Origin: Terriglobales bacterium
GTDB lineage: Bacteria; Acidobacteriota; Terriglobia; Terriglobales; Acidobacteriaceae
Reading direction: 5' to 3'
Assembly: GCA_035691485.1 (NCBI GenBank)
Contig: DASSIZ010000122.1
Span: 1-45,501 of the forward strand
Length of the DNA stretch: 45,501 bases
Position 1 is the first letter of the stretch, and every line of letters begins with the position of its first letter. Of the stretch, positions 34,016-41,777 are shown piece after piece. Position numbers and translations under genes: made by a program. Below the pieces are notes generated by a model, which worked only from the letters and a program-made list of their open reading frames with translations, was not told the origin of the DNA and ran no database searches.

Positions 34016-34393
34016 CTATGCGCCAGCAGCAGATGCCCGTGCCTGCTTTGCGGGAGCCAAGGCGATGAGAGCGAGGCCTAAGACAGCGATGATAGCGAAA
34101 CCGAGCAGATCACCGCGCAGGTCGTGGTATTGAATGCCTTGCACGATCATGATGCCGTCGTGAGCGAGCGTGGACCAACCGGCGAAGAGGATCAGGCTAC
34201 GATGCTGGCGCGGGTTGCGGGCGGCGATCAGCAGGAAGACCCCGAGCGAGATGTAGATACTGAGAATCATCTGGTCTTGCCGGTTGATCGTCGTGGCGAC
34301 GCCGTCCCGGAGCGCCCCGATGAGCGGGTAAAGTCCGGCCAGGCAAGCTAGTCCCACTAAAATCAAGAGAACCTTGAGCGCGCGCTCTCGCAT
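34016..34393 (-). CDS. DUF6632-type membrane protein
   Basis: The 125-residue protein starts at ATG 34393, which has GGAGGT 7 bases upstream; this rules out the longer reading frame. It has four hydrophobic segments: LLILVGLACLAGLYPLIGAL (about 8-27), MILSIYISLGVFLLIAA, LILFAGWSTLAHDGIMIVQG and LLGFAIIAVLGLALIALAP. The motif RNPRQHRSLILFAGWSTLAH matches small membrane proteins annotated as DUF6632. The function is unknown. It is divergent from the large membrane protein gene at 34600. Confidence 0.8.
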   Translation of the reverse strand: MRERALKVLLILVGLACLAGLYPLIGALRDGVATTINRQDQMILSIYISLGVFLLIAARNPRQHRSLILFAGWSTLAHDGIMIVQGIQYHDLRGDLLGFAIIAVLGLALIALAPAKQARASAAGA

Positions 34394-34599
34394 CACAGGA
34401 ACCTCCGTCGTTCGCAAGTGCCAGTCCTGCGGCCTACCATCTCTTGGCGCATTATGCTCCTGCTCCAACCAGCGCAGAACCCAAGTTTGCGCCGTTTGTT
34501 CACCAGCGGCAACCGTCGTTGAGCGCGGGCGGTTTGGCGAGATGGGTTCCGCCTGGCTCACTTTTCAAAATTATCCTGTAAGCTCTGCCCTGACCCTTG

Positions 34600-35628
34600 A
34601 TGTGGTACTTGCTTCCGCCCATCGCTTTGTTCGTCTACTACCTGATGGTGTGGCAGCGGGCGACGAGCATGCTGCGGCCGCGCTCGGTGATCACCCGCTA
34701 TCACGCGCCCGGTGGGCTCTCGCCGTCCGCGGTGCGCTATGTCTGGATGGGCGGCTCCGGCCTGTGGAGTGGTGGCGCCGATGCCCGCAGCCTGGCTGCG
34801 ATGCTGGCCGACTTGGCGCACCGGAAACAGCTCTCGATCGAATTAAGCGGCAGCGAATTCGTTTTGCAGCGGACGCCGAATGGCGGCACCAGCCCTCTGA
34901 CCGATGAGGAGCAAACGGTGATTTGCAGACTGCTGCCCTCGACGGAGCTGTATGCGGTCAAGTTTGACGGTCGAATCTTTTACACGCCTGCGCGATTCGA
35001 ATTGGAAAAGGCGCTCTGGTACAGCCTGAGAGATACGTACTTCACGGAAAACATGCGCTATCGCCTGATGGGGGCCGGGGCCATGCTGCTGTCCGCCTAC
35101 ATCGTCGCCACGCTGTATGCATCGCAATGGCATTCGGATGCGGCGATTCCGGCGGTCGGATTGCTTTTCGCTGCGGTCCTGCTTGGCAGCCTGGCAATTG
35201 ACCAGCTGCAAGACGCGCCGCGGCTGGGGGTCGCAGGCACATGGCTTCGGCCTGCGGCGCCGTACCTCGTGAGCGGGGGGTTGGCGGTGGCCGGGATCGT
35301 AGTCTTCTCCCACATTGCGAACCAGGCGTTCGCGGTCAGCGCAGTGGCGATGCTGGCACTGAATCTGTTATTCGGCGTGCGGCTGCGGGCGCCGACCTCG
35401 CTCGGGCGGCAAACCCTCGACGAAATTGCCGGCTATCGCGAATTCCTGGAGTCGGTGGAACGGCCTGTGCTCGATGCGCTCACCGCTGACGGCAAATCCC
35501 TGGCCGCCAGAATCGATGAACACCTGGGCTACCTGATTGCTCTCGATGTGCGCGACCATTGGGGGGACAAGCTGACCACCTCCATAGTCCAGGTTCTAGA
35601 TCAAGAAGAGCGCTCGTTGCGGCAGTAA
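34600..35628 (+). CDS. DUF2207-like membrane protein (C-terminal half type)
   Basis: The 342-residue protein (ATG 34600; TTG 34597 also possible) begins with one membrane helix (about 3-20). A soluble part has ITRYHAPGGLSPSAVRYVWM, ADARSLAAMLADLAHRKQLS and LTDEEQTVICRLL, which matches the cytoplasmic region of DUF2207 proteins. Two pairs of membrane helices (about 152-187 and 212-262) and TLDEIAGYREFLESVERPVL follow. The exported N-terminal domain of typical DUF2207 proteins is missing, so this is a shortened family member. It stands alone on the plus strand. Confidence 0.72.
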   Translation: MWYLLPPIALFVYYLMVWQRATSMLRPRSVITRYHAPGGLSPSAVRYVWMGGSGLWSGGADARSLAAMLADLAHRKQLSIELSGSEFVLQRTPNGGTSPLTDEEQTVICRLLPSTELYAVKFDGRIFYTPARFELEKALWYSLRDTYFTENMRYRLMGAGAMLLSAYIVATLYASQWHSDAAIPAVGLLFAAVLLGSLAIDQLQDAPRLGVAGTWLRPAAPYLVSGGLAVAGIVVFSHIANQAFAVSAVAMLALNLLFGVRLRAPTSLGRQTLDEIAGYREFLESVERPVLDALTADGKSLAARIDEHLGYLIALDVRDHWGDKLTTSIVQVLDQEERSLRQ

Positions 35629-35652
35629 CGTGTTCGCCGGCGATGTCTCCTT

Positions 35653-35735
35653 TGCCGAACTGCGGAACGCGGAATTGAGAATCTCCGCGCTCCGCTTTTC
35701 AATTCGGCAGTTCGGCAATTCTGCAATTCAGCAAT
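35653..35735. repeat. Intergenic palindromic element of the heptamer/octamer family
   Basis: The left arm has GAACTGCG- and GAATTGAG-type units, the right arm CAATTCGG- and CAATTCTG-type units in reverse complement. The centre is CTCCGCGCTCCG-like. It lies between the convergent DUF2207-like and DUF3106 genes and resembles the element inside imuB at 11763-11843. It could serve as a terminator-like hairpin, but no T-run follows. Confidence 0.65.
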
Positions 35736-35786
35736 GGTGAGGAAATGACAGCTCCACATTTGCCAACGCCGGGCAGATCGGGGTTG

Positions 35787-36419
35787 CTAGCGAGAAGGCG
35801 GGGGACCGGGCTGACCGGGATTTGGGGTGATGCCGATGGTGCTCATGCCGCGCAGCAATCCTCGCTCCTGGTCGGAGAAGTTGTTGCGATAGTCAGGCGA
35901 GTCGAGAAGTTTTTGCCGTTCCGCCGGATTCTTTCCTTCCAAGTCATGGAAAGCGCGGCGCAGCGCATCCTTGCGCTCCGGGGGCAGGCCCCGATAGTCG
36001 CGGAACATCTCATGCAGACGCTGCTGCTGGTCGGGCGGGAGATGTTCGTAGCGCTCCATGTTGGCCAAGATGCGATCTTTTTGCTCGGGCGGAAGGCTGT
36101 TGAACTTTTGCAGGCGCTCGCGCAGGCGCTGCTTGCCGTCGTCGGGCAGGCGCTGAAAATCCGGATTCTGTTCCAGTTTTCGGAGTTGCTGGTCGGGGGG
36201 AAGAGTTTCATTGCGGCGAAGCCAGTCGCCCATGTGCGGCCCCGGACCGTGAAACACCGGCCCCTGGGAGCGCACATGCGGCGCAAAACCGGGAGCTTGC
36301 ACCGGCGGAGCGTCCTTGTGGCGCTCGTCCTTCTTCCTGTCGGGGCCACTGCCTTGAGCGCCGGCCAAACCCGCCGCCAAGATGACACCCGCGAACACGG
36401 CAATGACATTCCTGCGCAA
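35787..36419 (-). CDS. DUF3106 secreted protein
   Basis: The 210-residue protein has a signal peptide (MRRNVIAVFAGVILAAGLAG) and a Pro/His-rich linker. Repeated short helices follow: LRRNETLPPDQQLRKLEQNP, FQRLPDDGKQRLRERLQKFN, SLPPEQKDRILANMERYEHL, PPDQQQRLHEMFRDYRGLPP and PERKDALRRAFHDLEGKNPA. These L-P-P-x-x-R/Q repeats are the DUF3106 signature, resembling periplasmic metal or stress sensors of the CpxP type. It is the last gene of the sigma / anti-sigma / DUF3106 unit (17 bases after the anti-sigma gene), so it may feed envelope status to the sigma factor. That role is inference. Confidence 0.88.
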   Translation of the reverse strand: MRRNVIAVFAGVILAAGLAGAQGSGPDRKKDERHKDAPPVQAPGFAPHVRSQGPVFHGPGPHMGDWLRRNETLPPDQQLRKLEQNPDFQRLPDDGKQRLRERLQKFNSLPPEQKDRILANMERYEHLPPDQQQRLHEMFRDYRGLPPERKDALRRAFHDLEGKNPAERQKLLDSPDYRNNFSDQERGLLRGMSTIGITPNPGQPGPPPSR

Positions 36420-36436
36420 CTGCTTATTCCCTCTCC

Positions 36437-36910
36437 CTAATTCTGCACCAAACTGGGGGACGAATCCAGATCGTCAAGCAATTCGAAATCGGCCAGCAGA
36501 TCGTGGTTGCGGTCCAAATACTGCAAGTCTCCGACAGCGGTGCCGGGCCTGAAATTGACGGCGGCGCGACTGGCGCCACTGTCCTTCACCGGCCCGCTTC
36601 CGCGGTAGAGGCTGATGCTGGCCACCATCAGAACCATAAGGCTGACGGCAAGCGCGGGCTTGCGAAACCACTGCATCCAGCCGGAGGGTTGCGCCTGCTC
36701 TTCGCGCATGCGGGCGCGCAACCGGGTCATAAAATATGGGCTGGTGTCGGCCGGCGCCTGCCACTGGTCCAGCAGCGCCATGGTCTGGCGCATGGATTCC
36801 AACTCGGCGGCGCAAGCGGCGCACGCCTTGACATGGTCCCGCAGCTCGCCAGGGCCCGCCCCCGATACCATCAGATCCAGCATTTGCTCGCGAACTTGAT
36901 TGCAATTCAT
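36437..36910 (-). CDS. Zinc-finger anti-sigma factor
   Basis: The 157-residue protein has an N-terminal anti-sigma zinc finger: Cys3 (MNCNQVREQM) and HVKACAAC (His-x3-Cys-x2-Cys, about 26-33). A helix and a single membrane segment (about 84-103, PALAVSLMVLMVASISLYRG) follow, then a short extracytoplasmic tail rich in Asp and Leu. Such proteins hold an ECF sigma factor inactive at the membrane until a signal arrives. The gene starts 12 bases after the sigma gene on the same strand, supporting a matched pair. Confidence 0.9.
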   Translation of the reverse strand: MNCNQVREQMLDLMVSGAGPGELRDHVKACAACAAELESMRQTMALLDQWQAPADTSPYFMTRLRARMREEQAQPSGWMQWFRKPALAVSLMVLMVASISLYRGSGPVKDSGASRAAVNFRPGTAVGDLQYLDRNHDLLADFELLDDLDSSPSLVQN

Positions 36911-36922
36911 AACTCCACACCC

Positions 36923-37693
36923 TTACAAGAATTCTTTCAGCTTCTCGCGCAGCGTTTCATAGGCGCGGAACAGCAGCGATTTGGTGGCCGACTCGCTCAG
37001 TTTCAAAACTTCGGCAATCTGCCGGTAGTCCATGCCCTGGTACTTATGCATCAGCACCGCCATGCGCTGGCGCTCGGGCAGGTTCTGCACGTGCTGGCGG
37101 ATGGCTGCCAGACGCTCCCGCCGCAACAGCATTTGCTCGGCGGTCAGACCGCCGTCGGCGAGATCGGGCGTCTGCCCGGTTTCGCTATCGGGCTCGTCCA
37201 GGTGCACGTTCAGCTCCGGCTTTTCGTACTTGGTATCGCGCGCGTGATTGACCGCTAAATTGGTCGCAATGCGATATAACCAGGTGCTGAACTTGGCCTC
37301 GGCGTTATACGTGGCGCGCGAGCGGTAGACGCGCAAAAAAACTTCCTGCACCAACTCTTCCGCGACCGAACTATTGCGCGCCATGCGGTACATGAAACTC
37401 AGCATGGGGCGACGGAACTTGGTCACCAGGTATTCGAAAGCCGCGTCGTCGCCGTTTTTGCAGCGCAGCATGACGTCAGCATCCGCCATGGCTTCATAGC
37501 TGACGTTGGGGGCCAGGTGCACGCCGGCATCGCCAGCACGCACACCGCCCGGGAGCAACCCTCGGTCGATGGCCACGCTGCTCACACCTGATGTAACCCC
37601 CGTATGAGGAGAAAGTTGCGGGTCCTGGGCCGGCCGGGAGGAGGCCCCGGGAGAGGAATGGGAAGACTCGGGTTTAGAGGTCCATTGGGCCAT
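36923..37693 (-). CDS. ECF-type RNA polymerase sigma factor
   Basis: The 256-residue product (ATG 37693; ATG 37753 would add 20 residues) has a long N-terminal extension without a known fold. Sigma region 2 (FEYLVTKFRRPMLSFMYRMA to FSTWLYRIATNLAVNHARD) and region 4 (LPERQRMAVLMHKYQGMDYR, QIAEVLKLSESATKSLLFRA) are typical of ECF sigma factors, with a linker between them. It heads a three-gene unit with its anti-sigma factor and a DUF3106 protein. The extension of about 75 residues is unusual and the start site is uncertain; an internal ATG (MADADVMLRCKNG) would give the core alone. Confidence 0.9.
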   Translation of the reverse strand: MAQWTSKPESSHSSPGASSRPAQDPQLSPHTGVTSGVSSVAIDRGLLPGGVRAGDAGVHLAPNVSYEAMADADVMLRCKNGDDAAFEYLVTKFRRPMLSFMYRMARNSSVAEELVQEVFLRVYRSRATYNAEAKFSTWLYRIATNLAVNHARDTKYEKPELNVHLDEPDSETGQTPDLADGGLTAEQMLLRRERLAAIRQHVQNLPERQRMAVLMHKYQGMDYRQIAEVLKLSESATKSLLFRAYETLREKLKEFL

Positions 37694-37884
37694 GAGGGCA
37701 TGGGCGCCGGGAGTCAAACCGGCTCCCCACATTATGACGCGACCAGACAGCATACAGGAAGCCGCTTCCGACAGGTGTCCCGGGTGAAATGTGAAAAAAT
37801 TTACACCGTGGGCTACTACTTGGGTTCAAGTTGAGGTATATTACGCGAACTAAGGCCCGCAGCGGCCCCGCGCCAGCCGCTTCC

Positions 37885-38106
37885 ATGGTACGTGCAGTCC
37901 ATCTCGGTTATCTTTGCGACGGTTGTCGCGCGCGCGTCCCCGTGTACACGTTTACGCGCTCCAACGCGGCGACGTCCAGCACACCTCCGGTGGATCGATC
38001 CGTCCAGTGCCCGCAATGCCACGCGGCGCGTCACGTGAGCTTCTCCGAGATCCAAAATCTTGAGCGTTGGGAAGAGATCGTCGCCGCCGACGGAAACGCC
38101 GCGTAG
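37885..38106 (+). CDS. Small zinc-ribbon-like protein
   Basis: The 73-residue protein (ATG 37885; TTG 37831 also in frame) has two CxxC pairs, LCDGCRA (residues 11, 14) and VQCPQCHAARH (residues 42, 45). They could form a zinc ribbon. A helix FSEIQNLERWEEIVAADG follows. Similar small ribbons bind nucleic acid or protein partners, but no family is recognised. It is divergent from the sigma-factor gene and is followed by receiver-like genes on the same strand. Confidence 0.55.
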   Translation: MVRAVHLGYLCDGCRARVPVYTFTRSNAATSSTPPVDRSVQCPQCHAARHVSFSEIQNLERWEEIVAADGNAA

Positions 38107-38236
38107 AGGTTGGTCGCGCAAGCTTCCGTGACGCCTGCCGCCGTGAATTGCGCTAAAGAGGAAGTTACGCGATACTTTCAGCAGGTACATGCAACCCTGG
38201 CAGGAACTCAGGGCATCCACGCACAAAACTCACTCC

Positions 38237-38602
38237 ATGGCAATTCAGATCTTATCGGTTTCTTACGATCAGGCGCTGTTGTTAACGCGCCAGCTGATGC
38301 TGGAAGGGCAAGGATACCAGGTGGTGTCGGCGCTCGGATTCAAGGAAGCCGAGAGGAAGTGCAAGGATGGCGGGTTTCAACTGATGGTGCTCGGGCATTC
38401 GATTCCTTTTAACGACAAGCAAGCCCTACTGGAGCAGTTTCGCGAGCATTCCCCGGCGCCGGTGGTGTCGTTGTTGCGGACCGGGGAAGCGTTCGTGGAT
38501 GGCGCCGACTATCACGTATCGCCGGACGATCCGCGAGCGTTGGTGCGCGAAATCGTGACGATTGTGCCCCCGAACGATGGAGAGCAACATGGGGCGGCGT
38601 AA
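38237..38602 (+). CDS. Degenerate receiver-like protein
   Basis: The 121-residue protein (ATG 38237) has the alternating strand-helix pattern of a receiver domain: IQILSVSYDQALLLTRQLML, YQVVSALGFKEAERKC, FQLMVLGHSIPFNDKQALLE, APVVSLLRTGEAF and ADYHVSPDDPRALVREIV. The acidic pair is replaced by Ser-Tyr, and the phosphoacceptor Asp by Gly-His (VLGHSIP). The Lys is replaced by Ser-Pro. Phosphorylation is therefore unlikely, and it may be a pseudo-receiver working by binding alone. It overlaps the next small gene by 14 bases. Confidence 0.7.
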   Translation: MAIQILSVSYDQALLLTRQLMLEGQGYQVVSALGFKEAERKCKDGGFQLMVLGHSIPFNDKQALLEQFREHSPAPVVSLLRTGEAFVDGADYHVSPDDPRALVREIVTIVPPNDGEQHGAA

Positions 38603-38879
38603 GTCTCGCAAAAGGGCGGCCCCAGTCAAGCGGGCGCGCGGCCGGGTGGCCAAGCTTCCGCCCGAAGCCGATGCCGCGCGCGACGAAGGTCCACGGCTGA
38701 TTCCGCTCCCGGAAGGGGGTGTTCCGGGGACGCCTCGGACCGACGCAAGCGGCCTGCCAACCAATCGCTACCTGGCGCTGGCGGACCTCGCGTTACGGCT
38801 TTGGGGCTCGGAAGAAGCAGCCCCCGCCGGAAACGCAAGAAAGAGCGATTCGACCTTTCCCCGCAAGACCAAGCGTTAA
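38589..38879 (+). CDS. Small basic hypothetical protein
   Basis: This 96-residue frame starts at ATG 38589, overlapping the preceding gene by 14 bases, with GGAGAG 5 bases upstream. The N-terminus is very basic (GRRKSRKRAAPVKRARGRVA). A Pro/Gly-rich middle follows, then a helical segment TNRYLALADLALRLWGSEEA and a Lys/Arg-rich end. It could bind nucleic acid. The coding case rests on the ribosome-binding site, the overlap and the helical segment; no known family is seen. Confidence 0.4.
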   Translation: MGRRKSRKRAAPVKRARGRVAKLPPEADAARDEGPRLIPLPEGGVPGTPRTDASGLPTNRYLALADLALRLWGSEEAAPAGNARKSDSTFPRKTKR

Positions 38880-39015
38880 GCTCCCGGTAGCCTGCTCCGA
38901 ACCCTGGGCCCCGGTGATCTACCGTTCGAGCCCTCGGTGCTCGCGGTTAACCTTTTAGACGCTCCGCGTCGGCTGGGCCGCCGAGGCCATCAAATTCCGC
39001 GTATAATCGGCCTCC

Positions 39016-39285
39016 ATGCCGAACCGCGTACGGAGAGTTCCGCGCCGCCCGATTTCCGGATTGACCATTGAAGAAGTACGCATCGTCGCTGACCTGCGCG
39101 TGATGCATGCCAAGGTGGATGAGCTTTGCCAGATCGTGCGCGCGCTTCGGGAACGACACGGTGAAGCGGACGTCAACGCGTATGCCGATACGCCGGTGCT
39201 CTCCCAGGACATCGAGAAAGTTGACGAGATCTACCTGTGGTTCATTAAGCTGAAGCAACAACGCAACCAGCGCGCCGCCACTTAG
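39016..39285 (+). CDS. Small helical hypothetical protein
   Basis: The 89-residue protein is basic at the N-terminus (PNRVRRVPRRPISG) and then mostly helical, with heptad-like hydrophobic spacing: IEEVRIVADLRVMHAKVDEL, CQIVRALRERHGEAD and VDEIYLWFIKLKQQRNQ. It may form a coiled coil. TATAAT (39002-39007) lies 8 bases before the ATG, so the transcript would have almost no leader; no ribosome-binding site is needed or seen. No family is recognised. Confidence 0.55.
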   Translation: MPNRVRRVPRRPISGLTIEEVRIVADLRVMHAKVDELCQIVRALRERHGEADVNAYADTPVLSQDIEKVDEIYLWFIKLKQQRNQRAAT

Positions 39286-39388
39286 CAGCCTCGACAAGTT
39301 CATGGGAGACGGGATCCTGACCGTCTTCGGAAGCCCCGTCCCGCTGCGGGTATAATGCCACGCGCAAATTCTGTTCAGGGGGAACTAT

Positions 39389-40168
39389 ATGAAAAAGTTG
39401 CTGATCGTTGTGCTGCTCATGCCGCTGTTTGCGTGGGGACAAAGCGCATTTGACGGCACATGGCGCCTGGATTTGAACAAGGCACAGTTACCCAAGAAAC
39501 CGGACAAGTACCTGCTGGAGAAAGGAACGTACCGGTGCGACAGCTGTGTTCCGGTCTATGAGGTCAAAGCCGATGGCCAGGATCACAAGGTTACCGGCCA
39601 CCCCTATTTCGATACGGTGAGCGTGAAAATCGTTGATGACAAGACGGTGCAATTTGAGCAGAAAAAGAACGGCAAGGTAGTGGGCACCAATAAACAGACA
39701 GTCAATGATACTGGGACTCAGTTGACTGACGAATTTACCTGGCAGCCACAGGCCGGCGGGAAAGAGCAAAACGGTAAAGCTGTCTCGACACGAGTTGCGA
39801 AAGGGCCGCCTGGTTCGCACGCCATTTCGGGATCCTGGCGCGAGGAGAAGCTGGCCGGCCTCTCTCAGGATGCGATCACCTGGACGTACAAGACGACCGG
39901 CGATGGCCTGTCCATGAAAGCGGCTACCGGGGAATCCTACGAGGCCAAGACGGACGGCAAGGATTATCCGTATAAGGGAGATCCCGGTATCACCAGCGTC
40001 TCTCTCAAGAAAGTGAACGCCAATACACTGGAAGAGACCGATAAGAGGGACGGCAAGGTCATTTCGATCGCCAAGGTGTCCATTTCAGCGGATGGAAAGA
40101 CCATGAAGATCGACGTGGACGACAAGCTGCACGGCACCACTTCCAGCTACGTTGCAACCAAGCAGTAA
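39389..40168 (+). CDS. Secreted beta-rich hypothetical protein (lipocalin-like)
   Basis: The 259-residue protein has a signal peptide (KKLLIVVLLMPLFAWGQ|S). It then has repeated beta-strand patterns such as FDGTWRLDLNKAQLPKKPDK and TVSVKIVDDKTVQFEQKKNG, and later SGSWREEKLAGLS and TLEETDKRDGKVISIAKVSI. Two similar halves, each beginning with a GTW/GSW motif, look like a tandem or split lipocalin-type barrel. It is likely exported. The ATG has GGGGAA upstream, and a TATAAT box lies at 39351-39356. A strong hairpin follows the gene. Confidence 0.75.
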   Translation: MKKLLIVVLLMPLFAWGQSAFDGTWRLDLNKAQLPKKPDKYLLEKGTYRCDSCVPVYEVKADGQDHKVTGHPYFDTVSVKIVDDKTVQFEQKKNGKVVGTNKQTVNDTGTQLTDEFTWQPQAGGKEQNGKAVSTRVAKGPPGSHAISGSWREEKLAGLSQDAITWTYKTTGDGLSMKAATGESYEAKTDGKDYPYKGDPGITSVSLKKVNANTLEETDKRDGKVISIAKVSISADGKTMKIDVDDKLHGTTSSYVATKQ

Positions 40169-40190
40169 CTCCGCAAGCAGTGACCCTCCC

Positions 40191-40220
40191 CACGGCGGCA
40201 GCCTCGGAGTTGCCGCCGTG
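40191..40220 (+). terminator. Hairpin after the secreted protein gene
   Basis: CACGGCGGCA and TGCCGCCGTG form a perfect 10-base stem with a 10-base loop, starting 22 bases after the stop codon. No T-run follows, so it may stabilise the mRNA end or terminate weakly. Confidence 0.5.
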
Positions 40221-40248
40221 ATTGCAGCGCATAACGCTTTCGTCAAAG

Positions 40249-40277
40249 TTGCCTCAAACGGCTGTGGATGGTAGAAA
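40249..40277 (+). promoter_or_regulatory. Promoter of tRNA-Val
   Basis: TTGCCT (40249-40254) and TAGAAA (40272-40277) are 17 bases apart, each matching the consensus at four of six positions. The expected start point is about 20 bases before the tRNA. Confidence 0.4.
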
Positions 40278-40303
40278 AGAAGACTACAACTTGCTCAAGC
40301 AGT

Positions 40304-40378
<75 letters not shown>

Positions 40379-40395
40379 TACACTTCTCGTTAGCC

Positions 40396-40427
40396 GACAG
40401 CCACTTGCGAGTGGCTGTCTGTTTTTT
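40396..40427 (+). terminator. Rho-independent terminator of tRNA-Val
   Basis: GACAGCCACT and AGTGGCTGTC form a perfect 10-base stem with loop TGCG, directly followed by TGTTTTTT. It lies 18 bases after the tRNA. Confidence 0.9.
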
Positions 40428-40431
40428 CTCG

Positions 40432-40454
40432 AAAAATCCTTGGCCGAAGCGGCC
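40432..40454 (-). terminator. Probable terminator of rpsU
   Basis: On the minus strand, GGCC-GCTTC-GGCC is followed by AAGGATTTTT, about 10 bases after the rpsU stop. The stem is short but GC-rich and a T-run follows. Confidence 0.5.
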
Positions 40455-40464
40455 CCGGTCGTCG

Positions 40465-40665
40465 CTATGAAGCTTCTTCTTTGCGAAACTTCTTTCGCGC
40501 CCTCTTGCGTGCCAAGGCTTGCTTCGCGCGGCGCTTCTCGCCCGGTTTCAGATAGTAGGAGTGACGCTTCACTTCCTTAATAATGTCTTCCGTCTGGACC
40601 TTGCGCTTGAACCGACGCAGAGCGTTCTCCAACGATTCGCCCTCTTGCAGTCGAACTTCTGCCAA
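40465..40665 (-). CDS. rpsU: 30S ribosomal protein S21
   Basis: The 66-residue basic protein (MAEVRLQEGESLENALRRFK, VKRHSYYLKPGEKRRAKQAL, ARKRARKKFRKEEAS) matches bacterial bS21 in length and pattern. It sits near the mRNA exit site of the small subunit. The start codon is TTG, with AGGAGG 9 bases upstream. It lies 68 bases after the RRM-protein gene on the same strand and is probably cotranscribed with it. Confidence 0.97.
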   Translation of the reverse strand: MAEVRLQEGESLENALRRFKRKVQTEDIIKEVKRHSYYLKPGEKRRAKQALARKRARKKFRKEEAS

Positions 40666-40733
40666 AGCGTTTTACCTCCTGCCTATGAGCACATTCTCCT
40701 GACCAACTATCAGTACCGGCCAGAGCCACTGCG

Positions 40734-41024
40734 TCAGCCACGCGGTGCGCCGCGGCCTCCGCCAAACGAACCACGCGCGCGCTTGGGACGCGCTTCATTC
40801 ACGCTCAGGGCACGCGTGCCCAACGTTACTCCCTGCATCCCAGCAATTGCCTTGTCGCCCTCTCCATCATTGGCCATCTCAACGAATGCGAAGCCACGGC
40901 GTTGACCAGTATCCCGATCGGTCACGATTGAAACGTTATCGACTTGCCCGTAAACGGCAAATGCGGTTCGCAATTCCTCTTCGGTACTCTGAAAGTCCAG
41001 ATTTCCAACGTAGATGTTCTTCAT
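40734..41024 (-). CDS. RRM-type RNA-binding protein
   Basis: The 96-residue protein is a single RNA-recognition motif: RNP2 IYVGNL (residues 4-9), RNP1 RGFAFVEM (about 43-50), and a C-terminal Arg/Gly-rich tail (KRARGSFGGGRGAPRG). Related short RRM proteins in bacteria are often cold- or stress-responsive and bind single-stranded RNA. The ATG has GAGGCGAG upstream. It is upstream of rpsU on the same strand, a pairing that fits a translation-related role. Confidence 0.95.
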   Translation of the reverse strand: MKNIYVGNLDFQSTEEELRTAFAVYGQVDNVSIVTDRDTGQRRGFAFVEMANDGEGDKAIAGMQGVTLGTRALSVNEARPKRARGSFGGGRGAPRG

Positions 41025-41320
41025 ACTCGCCTCATCGAATCGGGCTATTTGATTGTCGGTGTTTCTCGAAACGAATGAGGCAGGAGTTTCGCGGTCTCAG
41101 ATGCCCGAAGTCGAACGGGAAAAAGGGACGTTCAAACGCATTCCAAGACTAACACACTCATACGTTTGCCTGCACTTGCACGCTGACCTTTAGGTGTGTT
41201 TGCTCCCCCCAGTCGGCCAAGACCTGTACGGGTGGCAGTATTGTCTCAAGCTTCCGCCCCGCCGTCTTGCGCCTGCGTTGCTTCGTGAGCCGCGACAGCA
41301 GGCAGTCGCCGATCCCGTGC

Positions 41321-41560
41321 TCACTCCTGAGCGGCCATCAAGAACATCAGGCTTGAAAAGGGCACGAAGAGAACGGGGTTTTTTAGCTCCCTGACCATTG
41401 GTCCCCAAGCAAGGTCGTGCTGCATTGATTCAGCAACACGGGAGGCGTCGATCCAAAGCCCATCACTATCCACCTTGCTTACTGTTCCAGTGAGCATGGA
41501 GTCGTGATGCTTGAAGCGAAACAGGATTCGTCGATTGTCCAGATGCTTTAGGTCAAGCAT
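41321..41560 (-). CDS. Small beta-barrel-like hypothetical protein
   Basis: The 79-residue protein (ATG 41560) has MLDLKHLDNRRILFRFKHHD, SMLTGTVSKVDSDGLWIDAS and PVLFVPFSSLMFLMA, the strand pattern of a small Sm-like or SH3-like barrel. Such proteins often bind RNA or act in complexes, but nothing here identifies the partner. A perfect TATAAT (minus strand 41576-41571) lies 10 bases before the ATG, so the leader would be only a few bases long. The promoter and fold pattern make it likely to be real. Confidence 0.55.
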   Translation of the reverse strand: MLDLKHLDNRRILFRFKHHDSMLTGTVSKVDSDGLWIDASRVAESMQHDLAWGPMVRELKNPVLFVPFSSLMFLMAAQE

Positions 41561-41777
41561 AGCGGCGCAGATTATACGCCACCGACGGAGGGCAAGAATG
41601 CGGGGGGGCACCAGCAGCTGTGTGGGGCCTGTACCTGCAACACGCGCTTGCCATTCGATGAAACGAATTATCCCTACCAGTATTTTTCATCCTGTTTTTT
41701 ACCTGAGACGAGAAATCCAATCTGGGCGTTCGCGGTTCTGAAGTGATTTCCAAGACAATTATCAGCAGGAGGCATTC

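Noticed and set aside
35745-36440. A plus-strand gene opposite the DUF3106 gene
   Set aside because: The minus-strand frame has a signal peptide, DUF3106 repeats and operon spacing; the plus-strand frame is its shadow.
37670-37740. A tRNA-like arm (GGTTTGACTCCCGG) near the sigma-factor start
   Set aside because: The stem does not pair as a T-arm and no other tRNA parts are present.
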